A stretch of 30,425 nt of DNA from CAXMWX01 sp051008185 (GTDB lineage: Bacteria > Pseudomonadota > Gammaproteobacteria > Eutrophobiales > Eutrophobiaceae). Below are positions 13,780-22,394 of the stretch, piece by piece (position 1 is the first letter of the stretch; every line of letters begins with the position of its first letter). The notes under the pieces were generated by a model. It worked only from the letters and a program-made list of their open reading frames with translations. It ran no database searches and was not told the DNA's origin. Made by a program: the position numbers and the translations under genes. The stretch is taken from assembly GCA_051008185.1 (NCBI GenBank), contig JBPCXW010000130.1, positions 1-30,425 on the forward strand. Direction: 5' to 3'.

Positions 13780-15519
13780 TCACTTTTTCTTCGGCACATA
13801 CAGATCGGTGATCGTGCCCTGGAACATCTCCGCCGACATCGCGATGGTCTCCGACAAGGTCGGATGGGGATGGACGGTCAGGGCGATGTCTTCCGCATCA
13901 CATCCCATCTCTATGGTCAGGGCCACTTCGGCGATCAGATCACCGGCGTTGGGGCCTACTATACCGGCGCCGATGACCTGGCCGGTCTGCTTGTCAAATA
14001 ACAGTCGGGTGATGCCCTCGTTTCTGCCCAGGGTCAGGGAGCGGCCGCTGGCCGCCCAGGGGAAGACGCCCTTGCCGTAATCCAGACCCTGTGCCTTTGC
14101 CTCCGTCTCGGTCAGGCCGACCCAGGCCACTTCCGGGTCGGTATAGGCCACCGACGGGATGACCCTGGCATCAAACGCACTCTTCAGCCCGGCCGCGACT
14201 TCTGCGGCGACCTTGCCTTCATGTACGGCCTTGTGTGCCAGCATCGGTTCGCCGGTGATGTCACCGACGGCAAAGATGTGCGGGACGTTGCTGCGCTGCT
14301 GCTTATCCACCGGGATGAAGCCCTGTTCGGTCACCTGCACGCCGGCGGCCTCGGCGTTGATCCGGTCGCCGTTGGGTCGGCGTCCTATCGCTACCAGGAT
14401 GCGGTCAAAGGTATCCTCCGCCGGGGCCTTGTCGCCGTTGAAACTTACGGTCAGGCCTTTTTTATCAGTCTTGATCGCCGTCACGGCGGTGCCGAGGTAG
14501 ATATTTTCATATTGCTTTTGAAGCCGCTTGTGCAGGGGTTGCACGATGTCGGCATCGGCACCGGGGATCAGTCTGTCCAGCATCTCCACGACGGTGATGC
14601 GGCTGCCCAGTTCGTGGTACACCGTCGCCATCTCCAGACCGATGATGCCGCCGCCGATGACCAGCAGGCGTTTGGGGATGTCTTGCAGTTCCAGTGCCGA
14701 GGTGGAGTCCATGATGCGCGGGTCATCGGGTAGCTCGGGGAGTGTGGCGACGCGGGAGCCGGCGGCGATGATGGCCTGTTCAAACCCGACTGTCTTCTCT
14801 CCCTCGGGCGTTGTCAGTGTGATCTGGTTGCCAGCACTGAAGCGGCCGGTGCCTTGTAGCACGGTGATCTTGCGCTGTCCGGCCAGGGCGGTCAGGCCCT
14901 TGCTTAGCTGGCCCAGTACCTTGTCTTTCCATGCTTTCAGTTTTGTCCGATCTATGCTGGGCGAGTCAAAGTCTATGCCGAAATCCGCCGCCTCTTTGGC
15001 TTCGCTGATCACCTTGGCGGCGTGTAACAGCGCCTTGGACGGGATGCAGCCTACATTCAGGCAGACCCCGCCGAGGGCGGCGTGGTGTTCTATCAATACC
15101 GTGTCCTTGCCGAGGTCGGCGGCCCTGAATGCCGCGGTGTAGCCGCCCGGGCCGGAGCCCAGTACGACTACCTGCGTGTTGATGTCACTATCCACGCGGC
15201 TGACCGGGGCGAGGTCGGTGGCCGTTGTGCCCGCCTCGGTGGTCGGCGGTGGTTCGGACGGCGGTGGCTCGGGCTGATCGGCCTCGGCAGCCTGCAGGCT
15301 GATTAGCCGTGCGCCCTCGGAGACTGTGTCTCCGGTCTTGACATGTACCGCTGTCACCGTGCCTGCCTGCTCGGCCGGGATCTCCATACTGGCCTTGTCG
15401 GTCTCCAGGGTCACGATCGGGTCCTCGCGCTGCAAGACCGTGCCGACCTTGATATGCACCTCCACGATCTCTACATCGGTAAAATCCCCTATATCGGGCA
15501 GTTTTATGTCCTCCGGCAT
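13780..15519 (-). CDS. lpdA: Dihydrolipoamide dehydrogenase with N-terminal lipoyl domain
   Basis: This is the E3 flavoenzyme that reoxidises dihydrolipoamide with NAD+. The 579-residue protein begins with a lipoyl domain (residues 1-80; lipoylated Lys42 in LETDKASMEIP), then a Pro/Thr-rich linker (about 83-108). The FAD/NAD disulfide reductase core carries VVVLGSGPGGYTAA, the redox Cys pair in GGVCLNVGCIPSK, the NAD-binding VIGGGIIGLEMA and the catalytic His-Glu in HPHPTLSE. GAGGAAA precedes the ATG at 15519 by 8 nt; a longer in-frame start at 15576 is less likely. E3 proteins with their own lipoyl domain normally sit with pyruvate dehydrogenase E1 and E2 genes, none of which is adjacent. 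It is divergent from nrdA. Confidence 0.95.
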   Translation of the reverse strand: MPEDIKLPDIGDFTDVEIVEVHIKVGTVLQREDPIVTLETDKASMEIPAEQAGTVTAVHVKTGDTVSEGARLISLQAAEADQPEPPPSEPPPTTEAGTTATDLAPVSRVDSDINTQVVVLGSGPGGYTAAFRAADLGKDTVLIEHHAALGGVCLNVGCIPSKALLHAAKVISEAKEAADFGIDFDSPSIDRTKLKAWKDKVLGQLSKGLTALAGQRKITVLQGTGRFSAGNQITLTTPEGEKTVGFEQAIIAAGSRVATLPELPDDPRIMDSTSALELQDIPKRLLVIGGGIIGLEMATVYHELGSRITVVEMLDRLIPGADADIVQPLHKRLQKQYENIYLGTAVTAIKTDKKGLTVSFNGDKAPAEDTFDRILVAIGRRPNGDRINAEAAGVQVTEQGFIPVDKQQRSNVPHIFAVGDITGEPMLAHKAVHEGKVAAEVAAGLKSAFDARVIPSVAYTDPEVAWVGLTETEAKAQGLDYGKGVFPWAASGRSLTLGRNEGITRLLFDKQTGQVIGAGIVGPNAGDLIAEVALTIEMGCDAEDIALTVHPHPTLSETIAMSAEMFQGTITDLYVPKKK

Positions 15520-15696
15520 ACGGCTTTCCTCACTTTTTTTAGAAATATTTTCAGGGCGGGGGTGCCATCTTATCAAACATCAGGGGAATGTGCCGGACGA
15601 GGGGCGAGAGACGGGGGATGCCCAACTGCTTGAATAACCTATCAGAACTTCCATTGTTTGTTGCTATGCAGCAAAAAAAGCCGGGTTTTTCGCAGT

Positions 15697-15705
15697 TTAT
15701 ACACA
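15697..15705 (+). promoter_or_regulatory. DnaA-box-like site upstream of nrdA
   Basis: TTATACACA fits the relaxed DnaA box TTWTNCACA and differs from the strict TTATCCACA at one base. A weaker match, AAATCCACA, lies at 15731-15739. E. coli nrdAB is also controlled by DnaA from boxes upstream of its promoter, so the position is plausible. Confidence 0.45.
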
Positions 15706-15734
15706 GGAAATCCAGACCTAAACCACAGCTAAAT

Positions 15735-15750
15735 CCACAAGATATAGTGG
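15735..15750. promoter_or_regulatory. NrdR box 1
   Basis: CCACAAGATATAGTGG is a near-palindrome matching the NrdR box pattern (about ACACAATATATTGTGT). It lies 32 bp, or three helical turns, from box 2, the paired spacing known for NrdR sites. NrdR represses ribonucleotide reductase genes when dATP is plentiful. Confidence 0.75.
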
Positions 15751-15763
15751 TTGACACGGGGCT

Positions 15764-15791
15764 TGACCACATCTTATGGTGGTGTTATAAA
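15764..15791 (+). promoter_or_regulatory. nrdAB sigma70 promoter
   Basis: TTGACC (15764-15769) and TATAAA (15786-15791) are spaced by 16 nt, with NrdR box 2 filling the spacer. A second TTGACA at 15751-15756 could be an alternative -35 but lacks an equally good -10. Transcription should begin near 15798. Confidence 0.6.
15767..15782. promoter_or_regulatory. NrdR box 2
   Basis: CCACATCTTATGGTGG has the same CCAC/GTGG arms as box 1 and lies between the -35 and -10 elements of the nrdA promoter, where bound NrdR would block RNA polymerase. Confidence 0.7.
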
Positions 15792-15842
15792 TTCGTCGGG
15801 GGTCATGATTACCCCGTCCTCGGGTTTGAATAGCCGGGGGCG

Positions 15843-18800
15843 ATGGCCATAACCGAAACAACAGATACCGCTCCGGGGAGGGGGGTCATGCAAACAGAAA
15901 AGGCAGAACATGCGGAGACAGGGCAGGCAGAGAAGGTGACGGCGATTGAGTCCGTCATAGGTGCAACAGATGCGGACACCGCGGTGTCGGCCGGATACAC
16001 CGCCACTGATGAATCAAGTAGTGAGCTCATCGTACATCAACCGGGTGAATATAAAGTCATCCGTCGCAACGGCAAGGTTACCGGTTTTGATGAGAGCAAG
16101 ATCAGTGTCGCCATTACCAAGGCCTTTCTGGAAGTAGAGGGCGGCACCGCCGCCGCATCCAGACGGGTGCATGAAAAAGTCGCCGAGCTTACCGAACAGA
16201 TCGTGCAGGCCGTCACCCGGCGTATGCCCAGTGGCGGCACGGTGCATATTGAGGACATTCAGGATCAGGTGGAGCTGGCCCTGATGCGGGCGGGCGAGCA
16301 GAAGATTGCCCGCGCCTATGTCATTTACCGCGAACAACAGTCCCGCGAGCGGCAGGAAAAGGAGCAACAGCCGAGTAACCGGGAGCAGGCAGCGGATGCC
16401 GCCGCCAGGGTCATCCATGTAGAGACCAGCGACGGTAGCCTGAAACCGCTGGATATGGAGCGGCTTGTGGTCGTGGTCAAGGAGGCCTGTCAGGGGCTGG
16501 AAAATGTGGACAGCCAACTGATCGTTGATGATGCGATGCGTAATCTGTTTGACGGTGCCAAAGAGAAAGATGTGAACCCGGCACTGGTCATGAGTGCCCG
16601 CACCCTGATTGAAAAAGAACCTGACTATTCCTATGTGGCGGCACGGCTGTTACTGGATGGCCTGCGGCATGAGGCCCTGAGTTTTCTCAATGAGACCGAA
16701 ACCGAGGCCTCACAAAAAGAAATGGCCGAACACTATCCGCCGTGCCTGCGGCTCTATGTGGAGCAAGGGGTTGCACTGGGCCTGCTGGATGAGGAATTGC
16801 TGAAGTATGACTTGCAGAGTCTGGGCCGGGCCATGAAGCCGGAGCGGGATCAACAATTCACCTACCTTGGTCTGCAAACGTTGTATGACCGTTATTTTAT
16901 CCATACCGATACCGGCATCCGTTTTGAGTTGCCGCAGATATTTTTTATGCGCGTGGCCATGGGGCTGGCGATCAACGAGCTGGAGCGGGAGAGCCGGGCC
17001 ATTGAGTTCTATGAGTTGCTGTCCTCGTTTGACTTCATGAGTTCCACCCCGACCCTGTTTAATTCAGCCACGCGGCGGCCGCAGTTGTCCAGTTGCTATC
17101 TCAGCACCGTGCCGGACAATCTGGATGGCATCTTCGGTGCGATCAAAGATGATGCGATGTTGTCCAAGTTCGCCGGCGGCCTGGGTAATGACTGGAGCCG
17201 GGTGCGGGCGATGGGTTCTCATATCAAGGGCACCAACGGTAAGTCGCAGGGCGTGGTGCCGTTCCTGAAAGTCGCCAATGACACCGCCGTTGCGGTGAAT
17301 CAGGGGGGCAAACGCAAGGGGGCCATGTGTGCCTATCTGGAGACCTGGCATCTGGATGTGGAGGAATTTCTGGAGTTGCGCAAGAACACCGGGGATGATC
17401 GCCGTCGTACCCACGATATGAATACCGCCAACTGGATACCGGATTTGTTTATGCAACGCGTGGTTGACGATGACGACTGGACCTTGTTTTCCCCGGATGA
17501 AACGCCTGACCTGCATGATTTGTACGGGCTGGAGTTTGCCAAGCGCTATGTTGAATACGAGGGTCTGGCGGCACAGGGCAAGTTGCGTACCTACAAGACC
17601 GTCAAGGCGGCGGAACTGTGGCGGCGTATGCTGTCCATGCTGTATGAGACCGGCCATCCGTGGTTCACCTTCAAAGACCCGTGCAATCTGCGCTCGCCGC
17701 AACAGCATACCGGTGTCGTGCATTCCTCCAATCTGTGCACGGAGATCACCTTGAACACCTCCGACAATGAGATCGCCGTGTGCAATCTGGGCTCAATCAA
17801 CCTGGCGCAACATGTGGATGAAAACGGCCTGAACGAGGGCAAGCTGGCGAAGACTATCAGCACCGCGATGCGGATGCTGGATAACGTGATTGACTACAAC
17901 TACTACACCGTGAAACAGGCGCGTGACTCCAACCTGCGTCACCGGCCTGTGGGTATGGGGATTATGGGTTTTCAGGATGCCTTGTATAAGTTGCGCCTGT
18001 CTTACTCCTCCGCCGAGGCACTGACGTTTGCCGATAACAGCATGGAGATGATCAGTTATTACGCCATCAAGGCCTCCTCTGATCTGGCGGAGGAGCGCGG
18101 GGCTTACTCCAGCTTTAAAGGCTCCCTGTGGAGTCAGGGCGTGTTGCCGATTGATTCGTTGCAGATACTGGAGCAAAACCGTTCCGGTTATCTGGATATG
18201 GACGACAGCCGCCTTATGGATTGGGATGCACTGCGCGACCGGGTGTGCAAGGTGGGCATGCGTAATTCCAACTGCATGGCTATTGCTCCTACCGCCACCA
18301 TCTCCAATATCTGTGGTGTCTGTCAATCCATTGAGCCGACTTACCAGAACCTGTTTGTGAAATCCAACCTGTCCGGGGAATTCACCGTGGTGAACCCGTA
18401 TCTGGTGCGGGATTTGAAGGCGCAGGGTATCTGGGATGAGGTCATGGTCAGCGATCTGAAATATTTTGACGGTAGCGTGCAGGAGATTGATCGTATCTCT
18501 GATGATCTGAAGTCTTTGTATGCCACCGCGTTTGAGATTGATCCGCGCTGGCTGGTGGAGGCCGGTTCGCGACGGCAGAAGTGGCTTGATCAGGCGCAGT
18601 CGCTGAACCTGTATATGGCCGCCCCGGACGGCAAGAAGATGGACAACCTGTACAAACTGGCCTGGATACGCGGCCTGAAGACTACCTACTACCTGCGTAG
18701 TCTGGGGGCGACCCATGTGGAAAAAAGCACCTTGAGCGGTGGCCGGGAAACCACGCTGGCGGCGGTTGAGCGTAACCCCGCCGATGAAGTGGCGGCAGAG

Positions 18801-18872
18801 TTGAGGACGGAAACGGAAGCAGAACCGAAAATATGTGCCGTTGACGACCCGGATTGTGAGGCCTGTCAATAG
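15843..18872 (+). CDS. nrdA: Ribonucleoside-diphosphate reductase class Ia, alpha subunit
   Basis: NrdA reduces ribonucleoside diphosphates to deoxyribonucleotides for DNA synthesis. The 1009-residue protein is longer than E. coli NrdA (761) because it carries two N-terminal ATP-cone regulatory domains (about residues 65-150, beginning VIRRNGKVTGFDESKI, and about 185-275). Pseudomonas-type enzymes also have duplicated cones. Active-site residues are present: Cys418 (SSCYLS) and Cys647 (VCNLGSIN) as the redox pair, radical Cys632 and Glu634 (NLCTEI), and Tyr949-Tyr950 (TTYYLR) for radical transfer. The C-terminal Cys pair for re-reduction lies in DPDCEACQ. The first ATG has GGGGG upstream; an in-frame ATG at 15888 has a better-placed GGAGG, so the first 15 residues may be untranslated. 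nrdB follows 72 bp on. Confidence 0.97.
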   Translation: MAITETTDTAPGRGVMQTEKAEHAETGQAEKVTAIESVIGATDADTAVSAGYTATDESSSELIVHQPGEYKVIRRNGKVTGFDESKISVAITKAFLEVEGGTAAASRRVHEKVAELTEQIVQAVTRRMPSGGTVHIEDIQDQVELALMRAGEQKIARAYVIYREQQSRERQEKEQQPSNREQAADAAARVIHVETSDGSLKPLDMERLVVVVKEACQGLENVDSQLIVDDAMRNLFDGAKEKDVNPALVMSARTLIEKEPDYSYVAARLLLDGLRHEALSFLNETETEASQKEMAEHYPPCLRLYVEQGVALGLLDEELLKYDLQSLGRAMKPERDQQFTYLGLQTLYDRYFIHTDTGIRFELPQIFFMRVAMGLAINELERESRAIEFYELLSSFDFMSSTPTLFNSATRRPQLSSCYLSTVPDNLDGIFGAIKDDAMLSKFAGGLGNDWSRVRAMGSHIKGTNGKSQGVVPFLKVANDTAVAVNQGGKRKGAMCAYLETWHLDVEEFLELRKNTGDDRRRTHDMNTANWIPDLFMQRVVDDDDWTLFSPDETPDLHDLYGLEFAKRYVEYEGLAAQGKLRTYKTVKAAELWRRMLSMLYETGHPWFTFKDPCNLRSPQQHTGVVHSSNLCTEITLNTSDNEIAVCNLGSINLAQHVDENGLNEGKLAKTISTAMRMLDNVIDYNYYTVKQARDSNLRHRPVGMGIMGFQDALYKLRLSYSSAEALTFADNSMEMISYYAIKASSDLAEERGAYSSFKGSLWSQGVLPIDSLQILEQNRSGYLDMDDSRLMDWDALRDRVCKVGMRNSNCMAIAPTATISNICGVCQSIEPTYQNLFVKSNLSGEFTVVNPYLVRDLKAQGIWDEVMVSDLKYFDGSVQEIDRISDDLKSLYATAFEIDPRWLVEAGSRRQKWLDQAQSLNLYMAAPDGKKMDNLYKLAWIRGLKTTYYLRSLGATHVEKSTLSGGRETTLAAVERNPADEVAAELRTETEAEPKICAVDDPDCEACQ

Positions 18873-18907
18873 CAGTGTTGAATTCACATTACAAAAGGGG
18901 AACAGAG

Positions 18908-18955
18908 ATGAAATATACGACGAATACAACTGGGCAGAATTACCATGTTAGCTAA
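18908..18955 (+). CDS. Possible 15-residue leader peptide overlapping the nrdB start
   Basis: An ATG at 18908 follows a good ribosome-binding site (AAAGGGGAACAG) and opens a 15-codon frame ending TAA at 18953-18955. The stop lies 8-10 bases past the first base of the nrdB ATG (18945), in another frame. nrdB itself has no comparable Shine-Dalgarno sequence, so ribosomes ending the leader could restart on nrdB (translational coupling). Expression of the peptide is inference. Confidence 0.4.
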   Translation: MKYTTNTTGQNYHVS

Positions 18956-20297
18956 CTGGGATGATCCCATCGCAACTCCGGCGCGTCAAAAGGCCAAACC
19001 TGAGCCGATTGATACGCAAGTCATCAACACGATGTTGAACCGGGTGAATACGGGGGAGAGTCATTCCGTGGCGGCCACCGAGGCGCCCTCTCCCGCACCG
19101 GTGCCACCGACGGCGGTGCAAGTACCGGCGACACCGGTAGCGCCTGCGGCTCAACGAGTAGTAGCGCCTGCGGCTCAGCAAGTAGTAGCGCAACCGGCGG
19201 CGGTGCAGCAGGAGCAAGCACCGGCACCCAGTGCCGGACATGCCGGGGTCACCGGGCTGGAAGATGTGGAGTTCGGTGCCGCCCGCATCAGCGTTGATGA
19301 CAAGCAGATGATCAACTGCCGGGCGGACCTGAACCAGCTGGTGCCGTTCAAATACAAATGGGCCTGGCAGAAATATCTGGATGCCTGTGCCAACCACTGG
19401 ATGCCGCAAGAGGTCAATATGACCGCGGACATCGCCCTGTGGAAGAACCCCGATGGCCTGAGCGAAGACGAAAGGACTATTATCAAGCGTAATCTGGGGT
19501 TCTTTGCCTCCGCCGATTCACTGGTAGCGAACAATCTGGTGCTGGCGGTGTATCGCCACATTACCAATCCCGAGTGTCGCCAATACCTGTTACGGCAGGC
19601 CTTTGAAGAGGCCCTGCATACCCATGCCTATCAGTATTGCATTGAGTCTCTGGGGCTGGATGAGGCCGAGGTATTCAATATGTATCGTGAGGTACCGGCC
19701 ATCCATGACAAGGCCTCCTGGGCGATGCGCTTCACCCAGAGCCTTGGTGATCCGACCTTTAATACCGGCACTTATGAGGCCGATCAGAGATTGTTGCGGG
19801 ATCTGATTGCTTTTTACATCGTGTTTGAGGGGATCTTCTTTTATGTGGGCTTTGTGCAGGTCTTGTCCATGGGCCGCCGTAACAAGATGACCGGTTGCGC
19901 CGAGCAGTTTCAATACATACTGCGTGATGAATCCATGCACATGAACTTTGGCATTGATGTTATCAATCAGATCAAGATTGAAAACCCGCAACTGTGGAGT
20001 CCTGAGTTCCAGCAGGAAATGATCATCATGATCAAGGAATCGGTGGTGCTGGAGACACGTTATGCCCATGACACGATGCCCAGAGGCGTGCTGGGGCTCA
20101 ATGCCAATATGTTTGAAGAGTATCTGAAGTTCATTGCCAATCGGCGTTGTGCCCAAATCGGTCTGGCCGAGCTGTATCCCGGGGCGGAAAATCCGTTCCC
20201 GTGGATGAGCGAGGTGATGGACCTGAAGAAAGAGAAGAACTTCTTTGAAACCCGTGTCACCGAATACCAGACCGGTGGCACATTGAATTGGGATTAA
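18945..20297 (+). CDS. nrdB: Ribonucleoside-diphosphate reductase class Ia, beta subunit
   Basis: NrdB holds the diiron centre and tyrosyl radical that starts catalysis in NrdA. The 450-residue protein begins MLANWDD, similar to Pseudomonas NrdB, then has an unusual Pro/Ala/Val/Gln-rich stretch (about residues 48-100) containing a 24-bp DNA tandem repeat. The ferritin-like core starts near residue 110. Metal-ligand motifs are DSLVANN, EEALHTHAYQY, EGIFFYVGF and DESMHMNFG; Tyr229 in HTHAY aligns with the E. coli radical Tyr122. The C-terminal tail TGGTLNWD is the likely NrdA-docking peptide. It is cotranscribed with nrdA and followed by a strong terminator. The leader ORF at 18908 may set its translation. 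Confidence 0.97.
   Translation: MLANWDDPIATPARQKAKPEPIDTQVINTMLNRVNTGESHSVAATEAPSPAPVPPTAVQVPATPVAPAAQRVVAPAAQQVVAQPAAVQQEQAPAPSAGHAGVTGLEDVEFGAARISVDDKQMINCRADLNQLVPFKYKWAWQKYLDACANHWMPQEVNMTADIALWKNPDGLSEDERTIIKRNLGFFASADSLVANNLVLAVYRHITNPECRQYLLRQAFEEALHTHAYQYCIESLGLDEAEVFNMYREVPAIHDKASWAMRFTQSLGDPTFNTGTYEADQRLLRDLIAFYIVFEGIFFYVGFVQVLSMGRRNKMTGCAEQFQYILRDESMHMNFGIDVINQIKIENPQLWSPEFQQEMIIMIKESVVLETRYAHDTMPRGVLGLNANMFEEYLKFIANRRCAQIGLAELYPGAENPFPWMSEVMDLKKEKNFFETRVTEYQTGGTLNWD
19137..19184 (+). repeat. 24-bp in-frame tandem repeat within nrdB
   Basis: Two copies of a 24-bp unit (19137-19160 and 19161-19184) differ at only two positions and encode VAPAAQRV and VAPAAQQV. A partial third copy begins at 19185. 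The repeat lies in the non-conserved linker before the NrdB core. Confidence 0.85.
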
Positions 20298-20359
20298 GAC
20301 TTAGAGTTTTACCGTGACCTCCTTGGTAGGTAGGGAGCCGGGAAGGAACCTGGCTATTT

Positions 20360-20402
20360 GCCCGGCATCTGTGGTCTCTTCCAGATGCCGGGCTTTCTTT
20401 TT
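20360..20402 (+). terminator. Rho-independent terminator of nrdAB
   Basis: GCCCGGCATCTG (20360-20371) pairs perfectly with CAGATGCCGGGC (20382-20393) around a 10-nt loop, followed by TTTCTTTTT. It lies 62 bp after the nrdB stop. The minus strand lacks a T tract, so it serves nrdAB. Confidence 0.92.
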
Positions 20403-20416
20403 CTGAAATCCGGCCT

Positions 20417-21028
20417 TCAGGGGTTGATCAAGCGGTGTTGCGGGGCAATCGTGTCCTGTTGCAGTATCTGCGAGGCGCGGACCGGGGCGTGGGCGTCCAG
20501 CCAGGCTACCGGTAGTTGCAGGCGTGCCGCGAGGTGCGGAAAAAATCCATCCAGATGTTGTTGCCGTGCCAGTTCCTCAATATGCGCGGATGGTACCGGT
20601 AGTGATTTGATCAATAACAGTTTCGCCATGGGCAACTGTCCCGCTAGCCACAGGGCCAGGCTGTCTGATGTGACCTCCCAACTCGCCGGTAAATCCGCAT
20701 CATCCGTCACCCCCTGACAGGGCGACCACAGCGGAATCCGCCGACGCTGCTGCAAAGACGGCAGGTCTTCAAGCCGTTGCAACAATTCCAATTGCGGTGC
20801 CAGGGCGCAGAGCATCAGTGCATATTGCCGCATCGCGTACAAGGCCATCTGATGCGCGGTAGCATCATCAAACTGATAGTGTTGTTGCATTGCCCGGACC
20901 TGATCGGCAAACAGGCCGCCGCCGGGCACGATGATCAACTCCTGGTCCGCGACACTGACCAGATCATCCATTACCTGCCTGAGGACATCGGAGGTTTGCA
21001 AGCTACCACCGACCTTAACCACCCACAT
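20417..21028 (-). CDS. Amino-acid-kinase-fold protein, MfnE-like (methanofuran/methylofuran biosynthesis)
   Basis: The 203-residue protein has the amino-acid-kinase fold signatures: VVKVGGSL at residue 3, IIVPGGGLFADQVR near 37, the TSDSLALWLAG nucleotide-region motif and AKLLLIKSLP. In methanogens MfnE, of this superfamily, phosphorylates 5-(aminomethyl)furan-3-yl-methyl phosphate to the diphosphate used to build methanofuran, and related proteins occur in methylotroph C1 gene clusters. Placement after mfnF-like and pabB genes supports that role, but other small-molecule kinases share the fold. The ATG at 21028 lies inside the end of pabB (14-bp overlap), indicating coupling. No terminator follows on this strand before nrdAB's own. 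Confidence 0.75.
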   Translation of the reverse strand: MWVVKVGGSLQTSDVLRQVMDDLVSVADQELIIVPGGGLFADQVRAMQQHYQFDDATAHQMALYAMRQYALMLCALAPQLELLQRLEDLPSLQQRRRIPLWSPCQGVTDDADLPASWEVTSDSLALWLAGQLPMAKLLLIKSLPVPSAHIEELARQQHLDGFFPHLAARLQLPVAWLDAHAPVRASQILQQDTIAPQHRLINP

Positions 21029-22394
21029 GTCTGATCCGGCTGTCCTGAAAGATCCTGCTCATCGCCGCGGCCTTGGTAAAGCATTCCTGATATTCGCTGT
21101 CCAGATCGGAATCCGCAACAATACCGCCGCCGCTCCAGTAATAAATCCTGCCGTCATGATGCAACATGGTCCTGATCGCGATGTTGCTATCCATATTACC
21201 GTCCAGACCAATATAGCCCATGCAACCGCAATAAACCTTGCGCCGCCACGGTTCCAGTTCTTCAATGATCTGCATCGCGCGCAATTTTGGTGCCCCGGTT
21301 ATGGAGCCACCGGGGAACGCCCCGCGCAACAGGTCCAGCGGTGATTTGTTGTCATGCAAACGGCCGGCCACCGTGCTGACCAGATGATGCACACTGGCAT
21401 AACTCTCCAGGGCAAACAATCCGGGCACATTGACACTGCCGGTGACACAACTCTTGCCGATGTCGTTGCGTAGCAGATCCACTATCATCAGGTTTTCGGC
21501 CCGGTCTTTTTCACTTTCCAGTAACTGCTCGGCCAGGGCCTTGTCTTCATAAGCAAAGTTTGAACGACGAATAGTGCCCTTGATCGGCCTGGTTTCCACC
21601 ATCCGGTTGGTTACCGAAATAAACCGCTCCGGCGAGGAGCTCAGGACGGCATGATCCGGCAACCGCATAAAACCGGCAAACGGTGCCGGGTTGGACTGCC
21701 GCAGGCGTTGATAGATATACCAGGGGTCTTCACTGACCGGTGCTGAAAAACGTTGCGCCAGATTCACCTGATAACAATCTCCGTCGCGGATATAGTGTTT
21801 GATGCGCTTGAAGGACGCGGCATAGTGTTGCTTGTCATTCTCCGCCTCAACCACGGCCGCGATGGGCCGGGGCGTGGTCACTGCGGTTACATTGCTGTTG
21901 AACATGGCCTGCAACTCACCCCAGCTGTCAAAGGTGCTGTCGGCCTGACCGACCCCGTATAACCAGGAACGGCGCCGATGATGATCCACGATGACACACC
22001 AGTCATAAAAACCGATCGCCATATCGGGTGTGGCAATATCATTATCGGCCTGCTCCGGCAGTGCCTCAATACGCCGACCGAGATCATAGGCAAAATAACC
22101 GATAGCACCGCCGCAAAAAGGAATACCGGCCAGATTGCGTTGCGCGGCCCCCAGGTGTTGTTGAATCAGGCTGAACGGATCGGCCTGACTGCGATTGCTG
22201 TTGCCGGCCACGGTGATAATCGTATCCGGCCCGTAGGTCAGCAGGGTCTTCCACGGGCGCGCGGCGATGATGTCATAGCGGCCGCTGTCTATCATCGGAT
22301 AACCGCTGTCCAGAAACACCGCCCATTCTTCCTTTGCAATGTGCTGGAACAGTGCGACACTGTTTTTGTTATAGGGTAGCTCTGATGTTTTCAT
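21015..22394 (-). CDS. pabB: Aminodeoxychorismate synthase component I
   Basis: PabB converts chorismate and ammonia to 4-amino-4-deoxychorismate, the precursor of p-aminobenzoate. p-Aminobenzoate feeds both folate and H4MPT, and here the gene lies among H4MPT genes. The 459-residue product has the chorismate-binding fold with GGAIGYFAYDLGRR, DGDCYQVNLAQRF, ETRPIKGTIRR, LRNDIGKSC and GGSITGAPKLRAM. The PIKGT motif, with Lys where anthranilate synthase TrpE has Ala, identifies PabB over TrpE. The start at 22394 overlaps the stop of the upstream mfnF-like gene as ATGA. pabA and pabC are not in the window. Confidence 0.93.
   Translation of the reverse strand: MKTSELPYNKNSVALFQHIAKEEWAVFLDSGYPMIDSGRYDIIAARPWKTLLTYGPDTIITVAGNSNRSQADPFSLIQQHLGAAQRNLAGIPFCGGAIGYFAYDLGRRIEALPEQADNDIATPDMAIGFYDWCVIVDHHRRRSWLYGVGQADSTFDSWGELQAMFNSNVTAVTTPRPIAAVVEAENDKQHYAASFKRIKHYIRDGDCYQVNLAQRFSAPVSEDPWYIYQRLRQSNPAPFAGFMRLPDHAVLSSSPERFISVTNRMVETRPIKGTIRRSNFAYEDKALAEQLLESEKDRAENLMIVDLLRNDIGKSCVTGSVNVPGLFALESYASVHHLVSTVAGRLHDNKSPLDLLRGAFPGGSITGAPKLRAMQIIEELEPWRRKVYCGCMGYIGLDGNMDSNIAIRTMLHHDGRIYYWSGGGIVADSDLDSEYQECFTKAAAMSRIFQDSRIRHVGG

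Larger units (their letters stand above)
15520..15842. other. Divergent intergenic region between lpdA and nrdA
   Basis: This 323-bp stretch holds no convincing gene. The lpdA-proximal half has its ribosome-binding site and otherwise nothing I can assign. The nrdA-proximal half (15697-15791) holds a DnaA-like box, two NrdR-like boxes and a promoter, described separately. Confidence 0.7.

Noticed and set aside
17793..18929. Minus-strand open frame of 378 codons opposite nrdA
   Set aside because: It is fully covered by NrdA active-site regions, has no family motifs and shows shadow composition.
21015..22394. Anthranilate synthase TrpE
   Set aside because: The PIKGT motif has the Lys typical of PabB, and no trp genes are adjacent.
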